Shown here one piece after another: positions 50,738-60,215 of a stretch of 64,000 bases of DNA (the stretch's first letter is position 1; each line of letters begins with the position of its first letter). The stretch is from Anaerolineae bacterium. Lineage in GTDB: Bacteria > Chloroflexota > Anaerolineae > Aggregatilineales > Phototrophicaceae. The notes under the pieces are model-generated. The model saw only the letters and a list, made by a program, of their open reading frames with translations. It was not told where the DNA came from and ran no database searches. A program made the translations under genes and the position numbers. Where the stretch lies: positions 30,423 to 94,422 of the forward strand of contig JALOOG010000002.1 in the NCBI GenBank assembly GCA_025454525.1, read 5' to 3'.

Positions 50738-51886
50738 TCACTCGTCCAATCGCTCCAGCCAAATATCAACGATCTCCGCTTGAGGCAGATCCCATTCGGC
50801 GAAATAATCGCGGGCCGGTTCAATCCGCCAACTTTCCTCATAGATCAAGCCTAAATTGGCTTGGGTGAGTTGGATACCGGGTTCATCATAAAATTGTTCG
50901 CGAAATTCAATCAGATAAAAGAGTGCCTCATCCGCGCTCGGTGATCCATTCATCAATCCCACGCTTAGCCAATTGTGAAGATGAATGGTCGCTTGCCAGA
51001 CTTGATCACTCTGAATATACGCTTGCGCGGCACGCTCAAAGGCCGTTTCGGACGCGCTTAAATCGTTAGAAAACAACTGAAAAAAGCCAAGTTGACCGTA
51101 GATCACGCCATGATGATCCGGTTGATCGGTGAGCAACGTCTCCAATTCGCTGATCAACCCGGCGATGTCATCCGCTTCTAAGCGCTCACAAGCGGCCTGA
51201 AACATCGCCAGTGACTCCCGCCACCCGCAAGGACCATTTCCAAAATCGCGCCAATCTAACAAGGGTAAATCGGCGTTGGCATCTTCAAACGGTGGGCGTA
51301 ACGCTTCTGGATCAAATTCTTCATCGGGCGGTGTCAGCGTCGTGACGGTAAATTCATTGATCTCCACCCGATTCACAATCTCACCGCCGGGCAGATAGAC
51401 CGAGAAGCCAACTTCGGCGCGCACCTCTAAGGTGACGCGCTCCTCAAAATAGAGTGTCAAACTGAGGGTATCGCGTTGATTCGCGGGGGTTTCGGCGGTG
51501 GTCAACAAGCGTTCCGTAGTGTCCCATCGTTCCCACGGGGCGCGATCATTCGGACGGGTGAACACGGTCAAACGGATCTGGGTGCTGTTGGTGGTGGGTG
51601 CAAACCAAGTCACATCATATTCTACGCCGAGTCCCATCCAACGATAGAGCAGTAGATAAGCATCGCGTTGATCCTGTTGCAAAAACAGATCCGCGTCATA
51701 GGCGTTATTGCTGCTAAAGACCACTTGTGGGGCGGCCTGTAAACGCCAAATCCCCCCTAATGAATAATCGATACTAGGGAATGAACGTGGCGTTGGGGTG
51801 GGTTGTATCGGCGTGACAACTTCCATCCGCACCCCACAGCCCACACACCACAGACACAACAAAACGATCAGGGTTTTGGTAGGCAT
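50738..51886 (-). CDS. lipoprotein of a two-component operon
   Basis: 382-aa lipoprotein. The signal MPTKTLIVLLCLWCVGC ends in a lipobox (CVGC). The N-terminal domain (about 35-190) is beta-rich; the C-terminal half (about 215-380) is helical with TPR-like units ('AMFQAACERLEADDIAGLISELETLL', 'GVIYGQLGFFQLFSNDLSASETAFERAAQAYIQ'). The family is unknown to me. The gene overlaps the end of the histidine kinase by 19 nt, so it is made with the kinase and may be its extracytoplasmic sensor or target (inference). Confidence 0.7.
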   Translation of the reverse strand: MPTKTLIVLLCLWCVGCGVRMEVVTPIQPTPTPRSFPSIDYSLGGIWRLQAAPQVVFSSNNAYDADLFLQQDQRDAYLLLYRWMGLGVEYDVTWFAPTTNSTQIRLTVFTRPNDRAPWERWDTTERLLTTAETPANQRDTLSLTLYFEERVTLEVRAEVGFSVYLPGGEIVNRVEINEFTVTTLTPPDEEFDPEALRPPFEDANADLPLLDWRDFGNGPCGWRESLAMFQAACERLEADDIAGLISELETLLTDQPDHHGVIYGQLGFFQLFSNDLSASETAFERAAQAYIQSDQVWQATIHLHNWLSVGLMNGSPSADEALFYLIEFREQFYDEPGIQLTQANLGLIYEESWRIEPARDYFAEWDLPQAEIVDIWLERLDE

Positions 51887-53196
51887 AATGTAAAGGTCGA
51901 TCCTTTCCCAAGCGTGCTATGAGCGGTGATCGTGCCGTTATGTAAGCTCACGATCTTTTTGACCATCGAGAGGCCTAAGCCACTGCCTCCGCCTTTGGCC
52001 CGGACACGGACTAACGGCTCAAACAGGCGATCTGGTAAAAATTCCGGCGGAATCCCTTCACCATTATCGATCACCTTGAGCGCGTAAAGCTGATCATTAG
52101 CTTCAAGCGTGATCTGGACATGGGTTGCGCCATATTTAAGGCTGTTATCCACCAAGTTACTGAGCGCACGCACCAATAGATCGCGATCGCCCTCAAACGG
52201 TGCCGAGGCGGTCAAGGCCTCGAGTTGAATGGTTTTTTGATCCCGTATCGCACGCTCATCATGTTGATAATAAACTTCTTCGGCGATGTCCAATAGATCC
52301 AAGGGTTCTAATGCCAACGGGATATACGACAAGCGCGCATCAAACAAGATGCTATCGACCAAACGGGTTAAGCGTTGCGCCTCATGCTCGATCGTCTGCA
52401 CACTCGCAGCATCCAATTGATCGGATTGCTGTAAGTTGTTGGCATGAGCGATGATCGCAGCCAACGGATTTCGCATATCATGGATGATGCGCCGGATAAA
52501 GCGCTCATAAAATTGAGATTGTGCATCGCCCATTTGCGCGGGATAAGCGATCACGCTGATCTCTCCGTTGGGTAAGGGGGCGGCCTGTAAATTGACACGC
52601 AAACCTTCATCCACGCCATAGCTTTGAAGCGCGATGCGATTGGTCTCACGGGCGCGTTGTAACAAGCGGGCGATCACCGGAGACAGATCGCCTTTATCAG
52701 TTAGCAAATAGCGCCGGCCGGCATCATTCGCCCACTTCAACCGTAAACGGGCATCATATAACAAGATTCCTTCCGTTAATTCTTGATCGGCCAAGGTCAA
52801 CACCGTTTGCGTGAGCAATTGTTGATCCACCGCGTAACGCACGCGCTTTCCCAAAAAGGCAAACCATAACATCGACGCGGCCATCGCACTCAGCACCCAG
52901 ATCAACCCGATCTCGGAGATCGATTGTAGCCGGATCAATGGGAAGGGAGCGCGGGTGAATGGGATCAACAGGGTGATCACCATCACCCAAGCCAACCAAC
53001 GTAAAAATCGGGCGCGGCCGCCATAACCCCAATGAAAGGCGGCGCTCCATAACACGACGATCGTGATCCAAAACCAGAGCGCGGCCAACTCCCCATCGGC
53101 GCGGATCGTCACCTCCGGGATCGTCAAGAGCGCGGGTAATAATCCCCACCAAAGCAGCAGATACAGCGCTGACCAAAATAACAGCCGAAGGGTCAT
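51868..53196 (-). CDS. membrane sensor histidine kinase
   Basis: 442-aa kinase. About five hydrophobic helices occupy residues 1-115; a PAS-like segment ('LTEGILLYDARLRLKWANDAGRRYL') lies about 135-215; the dimerisation/phosphoacceptor H-box is 'RRIIHDMRNPLAAIIAHANNL' (about 233). The ATPase domain has an N-box 'LVDNSLKYGA', G1 'DNGEGIP' and G2 'GGSGLGLSMVKKIV'. It overlaps the response regulator by 4 nt. Signal unknown. Confidence 0.92.
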   Translation of the reverse strand: MTLRLLFWSALYLLLWWGLLPALLTIPEVTIRADGELAALWFWITIVVLWSAAFHWGYGGRARFLRWLAWVMVITLLIPFTRAPFPLIRLQSISEIGLIWVLSAMAASMLWFAFLGKRVRYAVDQQLLTQTVLTLADQELTEGILLYDARLRLKWANDAGRRYLLTDKGDLSPVIARLLQRARETNRIALQSYGVDEGLRVNLQAAPLPNGEISVIAYPAQMGDAQSQFYERFIRRIIHDMRNPLAAIIAHANNLQQSDQLDAASVQTIEHEAQRLTRLVDSILFDARLSYIPLALEPLDLLDIAEEVYYQHDERAIRDQKTIQLEALTASAPFEGDRDLLVRALSNLVDNSLKYGATHVQITLEANDQLYALKVIDNGEGIPPEFLPDRLFEPLVRVRAKGGGSGLGLSMVKKIVSLHNGTITAHSTLGKGSTFTLCLPKP

Positions 53197-53909
53197 AAAT
53201 TCAATCGATAGCCTGTGCCGTGGACGGTTTCGATCAATTCATCGCGTTGCAATTTTAACTTACGCCGGATCGCGGCGATATGACGATCCACCGTGCGCTC
53301 ATACCCTAGCCATTCGTAACCCCATACCTGATTTAAGAGTTGTTCCCGTGTCCATTCCCGCTGCGGGTGACGGGCCAAAAATGCCAATAGGGCAAACTCT
53401 AAGGGCGTGAGATCGATCTCTTTGCCCGCCCGGGCGACCCGATAATGTACTGTGTCGATCCGGACATCGCCGATCACGATCACCGTGTCCTGTTCGGTGC
53501 GTTGACGGGCATCGCGCCGAATCTGGGCCACGGCGTTTAAGGTGGCCCGAATTTGACCTAAAAGCGCGTTCGCATCCCAAGGTTTGCTGACAAAGGCGAT
53601 CGCCCCTTGCCCTAGGCTTTCGATCTGCCATTCGGTGTAAGAAGTCAGCATGATCACCGGAATAAAGCGCTCCATAGCTCGGATCGCCCGTAAAACATCA
53701 AGTCCGCTCATCTGATTCGGATCGGCCTCATCTAAGACCACATCTAACAGGATCAAATCGGGGGGTTGTTCACGGATCAAACGGAGCGCATCGTTGCCAT
53801 TACTAGCGGCGTGAACCTGAAAACCCGCCCGTCCTAAGAGGGTCGCTAAGGCGGTGCGAATCGACTCTTCATCGTCCACAGTGAGAATGACGGCGCGTTC
53901 TTCGATCAT
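53193..53909 (-). CDS. OmpR/PhoB-family response regulator
   Basis: 238-aa regulator. The receiver domain (residues 5-125) has acidic 'VDDEE', the phosphoacceptor Asp in 'LILLDVVLDE' and the Lys in 'FVSKPWDAN'. The C-terminal winged helix (about 145-235) has 'LTPLEFALLAFLARHPQREWTREQLLNQVWGYEWLGYERTVDRHIAAIRRKL'. Partner of the kinase at 51868. Overlaps its upstream neighbour by 4 nt. Confidence 0.93.
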   Translation of the reverse strand: MIEERAVILTVDDEESIRTALATLLGRAGFQVHAASNGNDALRLIREQPPDLILLDVVLDEADPNQMSGLDVLRAIRAMERFIPVIMLTSYTEWQIESLGQGAIAFVSKPWDANALLGQIRATLNAVAQIRRDARQRTEQDTVIVIGDVRIDTVHYRVARAGKEIDLTPLEFALLAFLARHPQREWTREQLLNQVWGYEWLGYERTVDRHIAAIRRKLKLQRDELIETVHGTGYRLNL

Positions 53910-54277
53910 GGGCGCACATCATGAACCGCGATCACTTGTTGGCTGTGTGCGTCTTGATCGCGCCGATCCCGTCCTAATAAACCGATCATCGAGTCGGTCG
54001 CATCCGTATTGACATCCTCTGGTGCGACATAATTGAGGATGTCGGGATGATGACCTGTCACCACCCACCCCGGAAAATTAGGTAAGCGGATCACCGAAAA
54101 ATCCCCCGCGGGTGATCCGACCAAAACCGGACCATATTCAGTGAGGATCGCTTTGGCTTGTGCGATCAGGTCAGCTTCAGGTTGCATCAGGATCACGCAG
54201 GTGCCATGCTCAAACACCACCCATGATTTTCCCGTCCCGAGGATCACCTGTTGCCATACGTCTACATAGTCGGTCAT
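53906..54277 (-). CDS. small protein leading the two-component operon
   Basis: 123-aa soluble protein, unknown family: 'SWVVFEHGTCVILMQPEADLIAQAKAILTEYGPVLVGSPAGDFSVIRLPNFPGWVVTGHHPDILNYVAPE'. AAAGGC lies six bases before the ATG. Its stop overlaps the regulator's start (ATGA), so it is the first gene of a four-gene overlapping operon. The operon context suggests a role linked to the signalling pathway, but there is no motif evidence. Confidence 0.7.
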   Translation of the reverse strand: MTDYVDVWQQVILGTGKSWVVFEHGTCVILMQPEADLIAQAKAILTEYGPVLVGSPAGDFSVIRLPNFPGWVVTGHHPDILNYVAPEDVNTDATDSMIGLLGRDRRDQDAHSQQVIAVHDVRP

Positions 54278-54309
54278 AGTGTCGCCTTTTGCTGATTTGT
54301 TTCAGGGTT

Positions 54310-54378
54310 GATCATAACACAAACTAGCGGGTTAACGACGATCTTAGGGTTTCTGTGATTGCCGCTTGTGTTATCATC
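54310..54378. promoter_or_regulatory. inverted repeat at divergent promoters
   Basis: GATCATAACACA (54310-54321) and TGTGTTATCATC (54367-54378) are inverted 12-mers with one mismatch. Each contains a TTATNAT -10-like sequence pointing outward, one toward the two-component operon and one toward the helicase gene. Only TTTCTG 16 bp before the right-hand TATCAT resembles a -35. Confidence 0.35.
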
Positions 54379-54404
54379 TCTCTAAAAAAACACAAGGGTA
54401 TCTC

Positions 54405-57400
54405 ATGCAACCGACCCCCGAACAACAACAAGCGATCCTCACCCGCCGTAACGCGATCGTCGTGGCCGGGGCGGGATCGGGTAAAACGCGCGTTTTGGTA
54501 GAGCGTTATCTCACACTCTTAGAGGAAAATCGCGATTGGTCACTCAATGCGTTAGTTGCGATCACCTTCACCCGTAAGGCGGCGGGTGAAATGCGGGATC
54601 GGGTGCGCGCCGCTTTAGAAAAAAAACACCAGTCCGCCACCGATCCCGATACCCGCAACCGTTGGAGCGATCTCTTGGGGGCCATGGACAGCGCCCGAAT
54701 CACCACCATTCACGGGTTATGTGCCGATCTCTTGCGTGCGAATGCCGCTGAAGCCCAGATCGATCCGGATTTTGGGGTCTTAGATGACATCGAATCCAAG
54801 ATCCTCTTAAGTCAAGCCATCGATGATACCTTTCGCACCATCGCCACCACCGATCACCCGGCCTTGCGCGTCTTTGACCTGTTTGATCCGCGTGAGGTGC
54901 GTGAGGTGCTGACAGCGGAATTAATGGGCGCGGATCTGCCCGATCTCCCTCAAGATCTGTACACCCATTGGCGCAATCAATGGCTGATTTTTGCGCGGGA
55001 CTTGTTTCAATTGTGGCTCAAACATCCGACCCTGTATCAGGCGATCGAATGGCTCACCGATACCGCATTTCCCGCCGGTGACAAACTCGCTGAGGTCTGT
55101 GAGAAAGCCAAGCGGGTCTTATTTGCCTTGATCGATCAACCCGATCCGCTCAAACAGCACGAATTGTTACGAAACTTAGGCGAAAAGGGCGTGATCAAAT
55201 TAAACAGCGGCGCTAAAAAAACTTGGGGTGAGGACGGTTTAGAGCAAGCGAAAGCGATCTTAAAGGGGATTCGCGAAAGCGCGGACGAATTGCTTAAAAG
55301 TTTAGGTGAACCGATCGGAGCGTTAGATCAATTGGCCGCGGAGATCGTCCCTGCATGGCACGCCTTGATCCGGGCGACTCAAGCGACCTATCGCGCCTAT
55401 AAACAGCGGGCCAATCGTTTGGATTTTAACGATCTGGAGCGCTTGACCGCCGAATTATTGCGCGATCATCGCCATGTGCAACGCCGTTATCAGGGGGCGG
55501 AATTTCAACATTTGTTGGTGGATGAGTTTCAAGACACCAATAGCGCCCAATGGGAGATCGTGCAGGCGCTTTCGGGGCTGACCCGCTCTGGATCGCTGTT
55601 TGTGGTAGGCGACCCAAAACAATCGATCTATGCTTTTCGCGGCGCGGATGTGAGTGTGTTTCATGATGTGCATGATGAGATCGTGCGTGCCGGAGGGGAA
55701 CAGATCGATCTCCGACGTTCGTTCCGTACCCATGCGCCTTTAGTGAACACCTTAAATCGCTTGTTTGAGGCCATCTTGCAGCCCGATGAGCATAGCCCAG
55801 TCTTAAAATATCAAGTCGCTTTGGGGCCAAACATGGACGCACATCGACTCGATGCGCCTAACCCAGACCCGGCCCTAGAGGTGATCGTGTTAGACAACAC
55901 CGCCGATAAATTGGGAGCAGATGTGATCCGCCAATGGGAAGCACGCACGATCGCTGAACGGATTCATGCGTTGGTCAACGATCAACGTATCATTTACGAC
56001 AAAGAACGGGATCAACTCCGCCCGATCGAATATGGAGATGTGGCGATCTTGTTTCAATCCATGAAAAAAACGCCAATTTACGAGGAGGCGTTTCGTCAAA
56101 TGGGATTGCCATTTTTCACCGTGGCCGGCAGCGGCTATTACGATCGTCAAGAAGTCTGGGATCTCTTAAATCTGCTCACCGCCTTACATCAACCGACGGA
56201 TGATCTCGCGGTTGCCTGTGCCTTGCGCTCCCCGTTATTCCAAGTGAGCGATGATGGCCTCTATGCGCTCCGTTTGACCAAACTTCCACTTTGGCAAGCC
56301 TTAGCGCATCCAGATGCAACCCTACCCGCCGATCAACAGCAACGAGTCGCCGCGGCCCATCTCACCTTAACCGAATTGCAACGACTCGCCGGCCGCGTCA
56401 CGATCTCCGAATTGTTGCGCGAGGCCTTGACTCGCACGGGGTATCTAGCCACGTTAACCGGCCTTCCCAACGGGGCGTTACGACGAGGAAACGTGGAAAA
56501 ATTGTTAGGACTCGCCCATAGCAGCGGCAAGATCACCCTCGGCGCATTTACCGCCTATTTGCGCGATCTCACCACTCGCGAAATTCGGGAAGGCGATGCC
56601 GCCTTAGAGGTGGAAGGAGTCGTGCGTTTGATGACGGTTCATGCCAGTAAAGGCCTAGAGTTCCCTCTGGTGATCTTGGTGGATACGTCGTGGCAGAGCA
56701 AGAGCAAACCATCGTTAATTACCTACCGGGACGGGTTATGCTGCAAACTGCAAGATGAAGAAGGCAATTGGAAACAACCGTTTATCTTTCAGCGCGCCCT
56801 TAAATTACAACAGTGGCGTGAAGAAGCGGAGCGTCGCCGTCTGTTATATGTGGCGGCCACCCGCGCCCAAGACCTGTTAATCATCTGTGGCAGCACGGGC
56901 AGAAGCGAAAAATCGGAGTTAAACGGTTGGTTAAATTGGATCATGGAAGTCGTTCACGAAACCGATCCCGATGTGCTGATCCGTAAGCCCACTTATAGCC
57001 CACCCACCGCGATCGATCGCCGTGAAGAAACCCGATCCGCTTGGGAGATCCTACCGCCGAAAGCGACTCCCATCCCGCCGCGTTTGATCCGTGCGATTGA
57101 ACCCGCACCACTCTTACAAACCCGACATCTTGCCCCGTCACAGATCACCCAGATCGGGGTGTATGTGTCTGAAGCCGATGAACAGGCGCGCCGTGAGGCC
57201 CGCCGTCGTTTTCGACAATCGATCTTCTATGATGCACCAGAGACCATCGCCGCAGCGCGTTATCAACAAACCAATCGCGTGAGTGCCCGTCAAGTGGGTG
57301 AGATTGTGCATGAGGCCTTACGTTGGTGGACTCTTCCCTTTGAGCGCATCGCACCGGATCAGCGGCGCAAGTTGTTATTGAGTTACGCATGGGAACAAGG

Positions 57401-57875
57401 CATTACCGAACAACACGATCTTGACGATGCCATTCATCGGGCAGAAGGGTTGCTCAACGGGTTTATGAGCAGCACCTTATACCGTTGGATTCAAGATGCG
57501 GTCGAGGCAAAAACCACCCTCTATCGTGAATTGCCGTTTGTCTATGAGTACGATTCACACATCATCCGCGGCGTGATCGATATTCTGTTCCGTCATCCCG
57601 ATGGCCATTGGATCTTAGCCGATTATAAAACCGGGCGGGTATCTTGGCCCGATCGAGCCTCAAAGCTCATACGACTCCAACGACACGCCCAACGCTATCA
57701 TTTACAATTAGGCATATATGCCGCCGCCGTGAGCGCTCAATTAGGTCAAACGCCAAAGGTGTACATCAACTATTTAAGTGAAGGGGAATTATTCGCCCTC
57801 CCCGAAGCTCAATGGCGATCGGCTTTACACAGCGGACTCCAAAGCGCGATACAACCCTTGTTAGATCGCTATTAG
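54405..57875 (+). CDS. addA: AddA-type ATP-dependent helicase-nuclease
   Basis: 1156-aa enzyme. UvrD-like helicase motifs: Q motif 'TPEQQQAI', Walker A 'VAGAGSGKTRVL' (about 26-37), motif II 'HLLVDEFQDTNSAQWEI', 'VGDPKQSIYAFRGAD', 'VRLMTVHASKGLEFPLVIL' and 'RRRLLYVAATRAQDLLII'. A C-terminal RecB-like nuclease shows 'IIRGVIDILFRHPDGHWILADYKTGR' (Asp and Asp-x-Lys). This layout matches AddA, which resects double-strand breaks; the usual partner AddB is not adjacent. ATG 54405 follows AAGGG. Confidence 0.85.
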   Translation: MQPTPEQQQAILTRRNAIVVAGAGSGKTRVLVERYLTLLEENRDWSLNALVAITFTRKAAGEMRDRVRAALEKKHQSATDPDTRNRWSDLLGAMDSARITTIHGLCADLLRANAAEAQIDPDFGVLDDIESKILLSQAIDDTFRTIATTDHPALRVFDLFDPREVREVLTAELMGADLPDLPQDLYTHWRNQWLIFARDLFQLWLKHPTLYQAIEWLTDTAFPAGDKLAEVCEKAKRVLFALIDQPDPLKQHELLRNLGEKGVIKLNSGAKKTWGEDGLEQAKAILKGIRESADELLKSLGEPIGALDQLAAEIVPAWHALIRATQATYRAYKQRANRLDFNDLERLTAELLRDHRHVQRRYQGAEFQHLLVDEFQDTNSAQWEIVQALSGLTRSGSLFVVGDPKQSIYAFRGADVSVFHDVHDEIVRAGGEQIDLRRSFRTHAPLVNTLNRLFEAILQPDEHSPVLKYQVALGPNMDAHRLDAPNPDPALEVIVLDNTADKLGADVIRQWEARTIAERIHALVNDQRIIYDKERDQLRPIEYGDVAILFQSMKKTPIYEEAFRQMGLPFFTVAGSGYYDRQEVWDLLNLLTALHQPTDDLAVACALRSPLFQVSDDGLYALRLTKLPLWQALAHPDATLPADQQQRVAAAHLTLTELQRLAGRVTISELLREALTRTGYLATLTGLPNGALRRGNVEKLLGLAHSSGKITLGAFTAYLRDLTTREIREGDAALEVEGVVRLMTVHASKGLEFPLVILVDTSWQSKSKPSLITYRDGLCCKLQDEEGNWKQPFIFQRALKLQQWREEAERRRLLYVAATRAQDLLIICGSTGRSEKSELNGWLNWIMEVVHETDPDVLIRKPTYSPPTAIDRREETRSAWEILPPKATPIPPRLIRAIEPAPLLQTRHLAPSQITQIGVYVSEADEQARREARRRFRQSIFYDAPETIAAARYQQTNRVSARQVGEIVHEALRWWTLPFERIAPDQRRKLLLSYAWEQGITEQHDLDDAIHRAEGLLNGFMSSTLYRWIQDAVEAKTTLYRELPFVYEYDSHIIRGVIDILFRHPDGHWILADYKTGRVSWPDRASKLIRLQRHAQRYHLQLGIYAAAVSAQLGQTPKVYINYLSEGELFALPEAQWRSALHSGLQSAIQPLLDRY

Positions 57876-57915
57876 ACCGCTATTAGACGCTATTAGATCG
57901 CTATTAGACCGCTAA
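57861..57915. repeat. short tandem repeat over the addA stop codon
   Basis: About five copies of CGCTATTAGA(C/T), 10-13 nt period, run from inside the last addA codons (Asp-Arg-Tyr-stop) to just before the ribosome site of the next gene. Each copy carries another TAG. Confidence 0.75.
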
Positions 57916-57929
57916 AGGAGCGTGACACC

Positions 57930-58886
57930 ATGCGGATTTTAAATCAACTTCCTGAAGAGGCCCGGCCAAATGCCCCAGCCTTGCGTTACGTCATGGGCAA
58001 TTATGCCAAACGCGCCCGCCAAATCTTGTGGTTGCAATTGGTGGTCGGAATCGCCTTGGTGATCGGAGTCGGGGTGATCGGAGGGCGTTTGCTCTCGCAA
58101 GATCAGGGGTTGCCAGCCTCGGCGATCTTGATGAATGCCTTATATCCGGCGGCCGTCTTGGGTCAGATTTTGATGAGCGTGTTTATGCTGATGATGACCA
58201 TGGGGGTTATCAATGAGGAAAAACGCCGTCAAACTTGGGATAACTTGCGCGCCACCGACACCGGTACACAGATCACCTTGCGCGCCCGTTGGTTTGCCGC
58301 GGTATTCTATCGGCTATTTTTACTCTTGGTGATCATCTATAGCGTGCGTTTAGCCTTGGTCGGTGCGTTGCTCTACGATCTAACCGCGTTCAGTGGAGAT
58401 TATCTCGCGTTGATCTCCGGGGGATCAGTACAACCGTTACTTCCAGTAGAAGCGATCATCATCCTTACCGCGTTTAGCTTGACCGCTAGTTTTATCTTGC
58501 CGCTCACCGGACTCGGACTCGATGCCGCGTTGGGGATTTTGTTAGCGACGTTTATCAATCATCGGGTATGGATCGCCTTAACCCAAATGGTGTTATCGAT
58601 TGCGCGCTTTGCCATGGTGATCGGGCTGTTCCTATTGATGCAAAACTTGGTAGATCCCACCAATGCCAGTGAGCCGTTTTTAAAGTGGATCTCGATGGTC
58701 GGATTCGGGGGGTTTGGCGATTGGGGATTGCGCTTTTTAAATCTACAAAGCTATAGCGAATTGTGGTCAACCGTGCCATTTGGCATCTTTGTGGGTGTGG
58801 GCATGTTATTAATCGCGGTGATCCAAGCCGGGCTTACTGAGTTATTTCTCTCATGGGCGGCCCGTCGAGCGCAAGCCCGCGATTAG
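57930..58886 (+). CDS. polytopic membrane protein, ABC-2 permease-like
   Basis: 318-aa protein with about seven hydrophobic segments (about 33-53, 65-95, 125-150, 175-200, 205-225, 228-250, 280-305). The loop 'GVINEEKRRQTWDNLRATDTGTQITLRARWFAAVFYRLFLLLV' resembles the coupling region of ABC-2 permeases, but no ATPase is next to it. AAAGGAG precedes the ATG. It follows addA by 54 nt; whether they share a function is unclear. Confidence 0.6.
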   Translation: MRILNQLPEEARPNAPALRYVMGNYAKRARQILWLQLVVGIALVIGVGVIGGRLLSQDQGLPASAILMNALYPAAVLGQILMSVFMLMMTMGVINEEKRRQTWDNLRATDTGTQITLRARWFAAVFYRLFLLLVIIYSVRLALVGALLYDLTAFSGDYLALISGGSVQPLLPVEAIIILTAFSLTASFILPLTGLGLDAALGILLATFINHRVWIALTQMVLSIARFAMVIGLFLLMQNLVDPTNASEPFLKWISMVGFGGFGDWGLRFLNLQSYSELWSTVPFGIFVGVGMLLIAVIQAGLTELFLSWAARRAQARD

Positions 58887-58949
58887 ACGACCCCTAGGAT
58901 CGTGTGGAAACGTAAAAACCTATTCTGTTGGCTGAACAAGGAACATTTA

Positions 58950-59930
58950 ATGTTGGCGAATATCGCATTTATTGTTATCGGTCTAGTTGGCTTACTTATG
59001 GGTGGAGAATGGCTTATTCGCTCCGCCTCACGCTTAGCCACAAGTTTAGGTGTTCCGACACTGGTCATCGGTTTAACAGTGGTCGCGCTAGGTACATCCA
59101 TGCCGGAGTTAGTAGTATCGTTCAGTGCCGCGTTAGGCGGGGTGAGCGACATCGCCTTGGGGAATGTGGTCGGATCGAACATCGCCAATCTGGGTTTGAT
59201 TCTCGGTTTAGCGGGGCTTGCCGCGCCTTTAATGATCCATGCGACCCTGGTAAAACGCGAGATTCCGGTCATGGTGGTGATGTCTATTCTCGTCTTTATC
59301 ATGGCATTAGACGGGCAGATACACCGCTTAGACGGGGCGGTACTGCTGATAAGTTATGTGATCTTCACGATAACCCTCTATCGCGCCAATAGCACAAAAA
59401 CGCGAACCAGTGACGTGACAGAGGAAGTAGCAGAGGAAGTAGCGGAAGAAGTGGCGGCGATTGAGGGTGAACCCGTTAAAGTGAACCCGGTGCGGGAACT
59501 TGTCACACTGATCATAAGTATCGGGGTACTGATCGTTGGCGCACAATTTATCGTGAATGGGGCTGTCAATATCGCCCGCACAATGGGTATCAGTGAATTG
59601 TTGATCGGTCTCACCTTGGTTTCGATCGGCACTTCGCTGCCAGAAATTGCAACATCGGTTATTGCCTCGCTACGGGGTCACAGCGACTTTGCTGCCGGAA
59701 ATGTGATCGGCTCTAACATTGCGAACTTGTTGGTCATTCTCGGTGCAACTTCCGTGATTCAGCCTATTCCCGTTCCGATACAGGTGATTCAGATCGAAAT
59801 GCCTGTGATGATTATTTTCGCGGTTGCGATCATTCCGCTTGTCTTAAATCGTCGCCTTGAGCGTTGGCAAGCGGCCCTACTGCTTAGCGCGTATCTCATG
59901 TTTCTGATCTACGTGTTCTTACAAAACTAA
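58950..59930 (+). CDS. Na+/Ca2+ exchanger-family (CaCA) antiporter
   Basis: 326-aa transporter with about ten helices in two inverted repeats. Alpha-1 'TVVALGTSMPELVVSFSAALGGVSDIALGNVVGSNIANLGLILG' (about 46-90) and alpha-2 'TLVSIGTSLPEIATSVIASLRGHSDFAAGNVIGSNIANLLVILG' (about 225-268) carry the ion-binding Glu and Asn residues. The central acidic loop repeats 'EEVAEEVAEEVA'. ATG 58950 (AAGGA upstream) starts the first helix. Probably exports Ca2+ in exchange for Na+ or H+. Confidence 0.92.
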   Translation: MLANIAFIVIGLVGLLMGGEWLIRSASRLATSLGVPTLVIGLTVVALGTSMPELVVSFSAALGGVSDIALGNVVGSNIANLGLILGLAGLAAPLMIHATLVKREIPVMVVMSILVFIMALDGQIHRLDGAVLLISYVIFTITLYRANSTKTRTSDVTEEVAEEVAEEVAAIEGEPVKVNPVRELVTLIISIGVLIVGAQFIVNGAVNIARTMGISELLIGLTLVSIGTSLPEIATSVIASLRGHSDFAAGNVIGSNIANLLVILGATSVIQPIPVPIQVIQIEMPVMIIFAVAIIPLVLNRRLERWQAALLLSAYLMFLIYVFLQN

Positions 59931-60041
59931 ACTAACGCGCCCTGTCCTTAAGCAACTGATTGCGATTTTTTCTAGCGTAGGCAACGAGGCATCGCTGTTA
60001 TGAGCAGCCCGTCGCACTCCCCCCGATTGAGGATCATCACA

Positions 60042-60074
60042 TCAAGCTGTCCGCCTGCTACACGGACAGCTTGA
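60042..60074. terminator. strong 12-bp hairpin between convergent transcripts
   Basis: TCAAGCTGTCCG (60042-60053), a 9-nt loop and CGGACAGCTTGA (60063-60074) form a perfect stem. Neither side has a long T-run. It lies in the 151-bp gap between the exchanger and the microproteins. Confidence 0.6.
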
Positions 60075-60081
60075 CGTTTAC

Positions 60082-60210
60082 TTAGGTTGACCACTCCATT
60101 ATAAATCCTAACGCAACCACTAAGGGTTCAATGCTGGGTTGTGTGCAAAACCATACGATACACCCTAACAAGACGACCGATCGAGTAACGGCACGTCGTC
60201 GCTGTTGCAT
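60082..60210 (-). CDS. putative 42-aa membrane microprotein
   Basis: MQQRRRAVTRSVVLLGCIVW continues to a 42-aa frame: a basic N terminus, a hydrophobic core (about 12-36, 'EPLVVALGFIMEW') and a stop. It begins 5 nt after the stop of the 29-aa microprotein at 60216. Its own ribosome site is poor, so translation would rely on coupling. No family recognised. Confidence 0.4.
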   Translation of the reverse strand: MQQRRRAVTRSVVLLGCIVWFCTQPSIEPLVVALGFIMEWST

Positions 60211-60215
60211 AGGGT

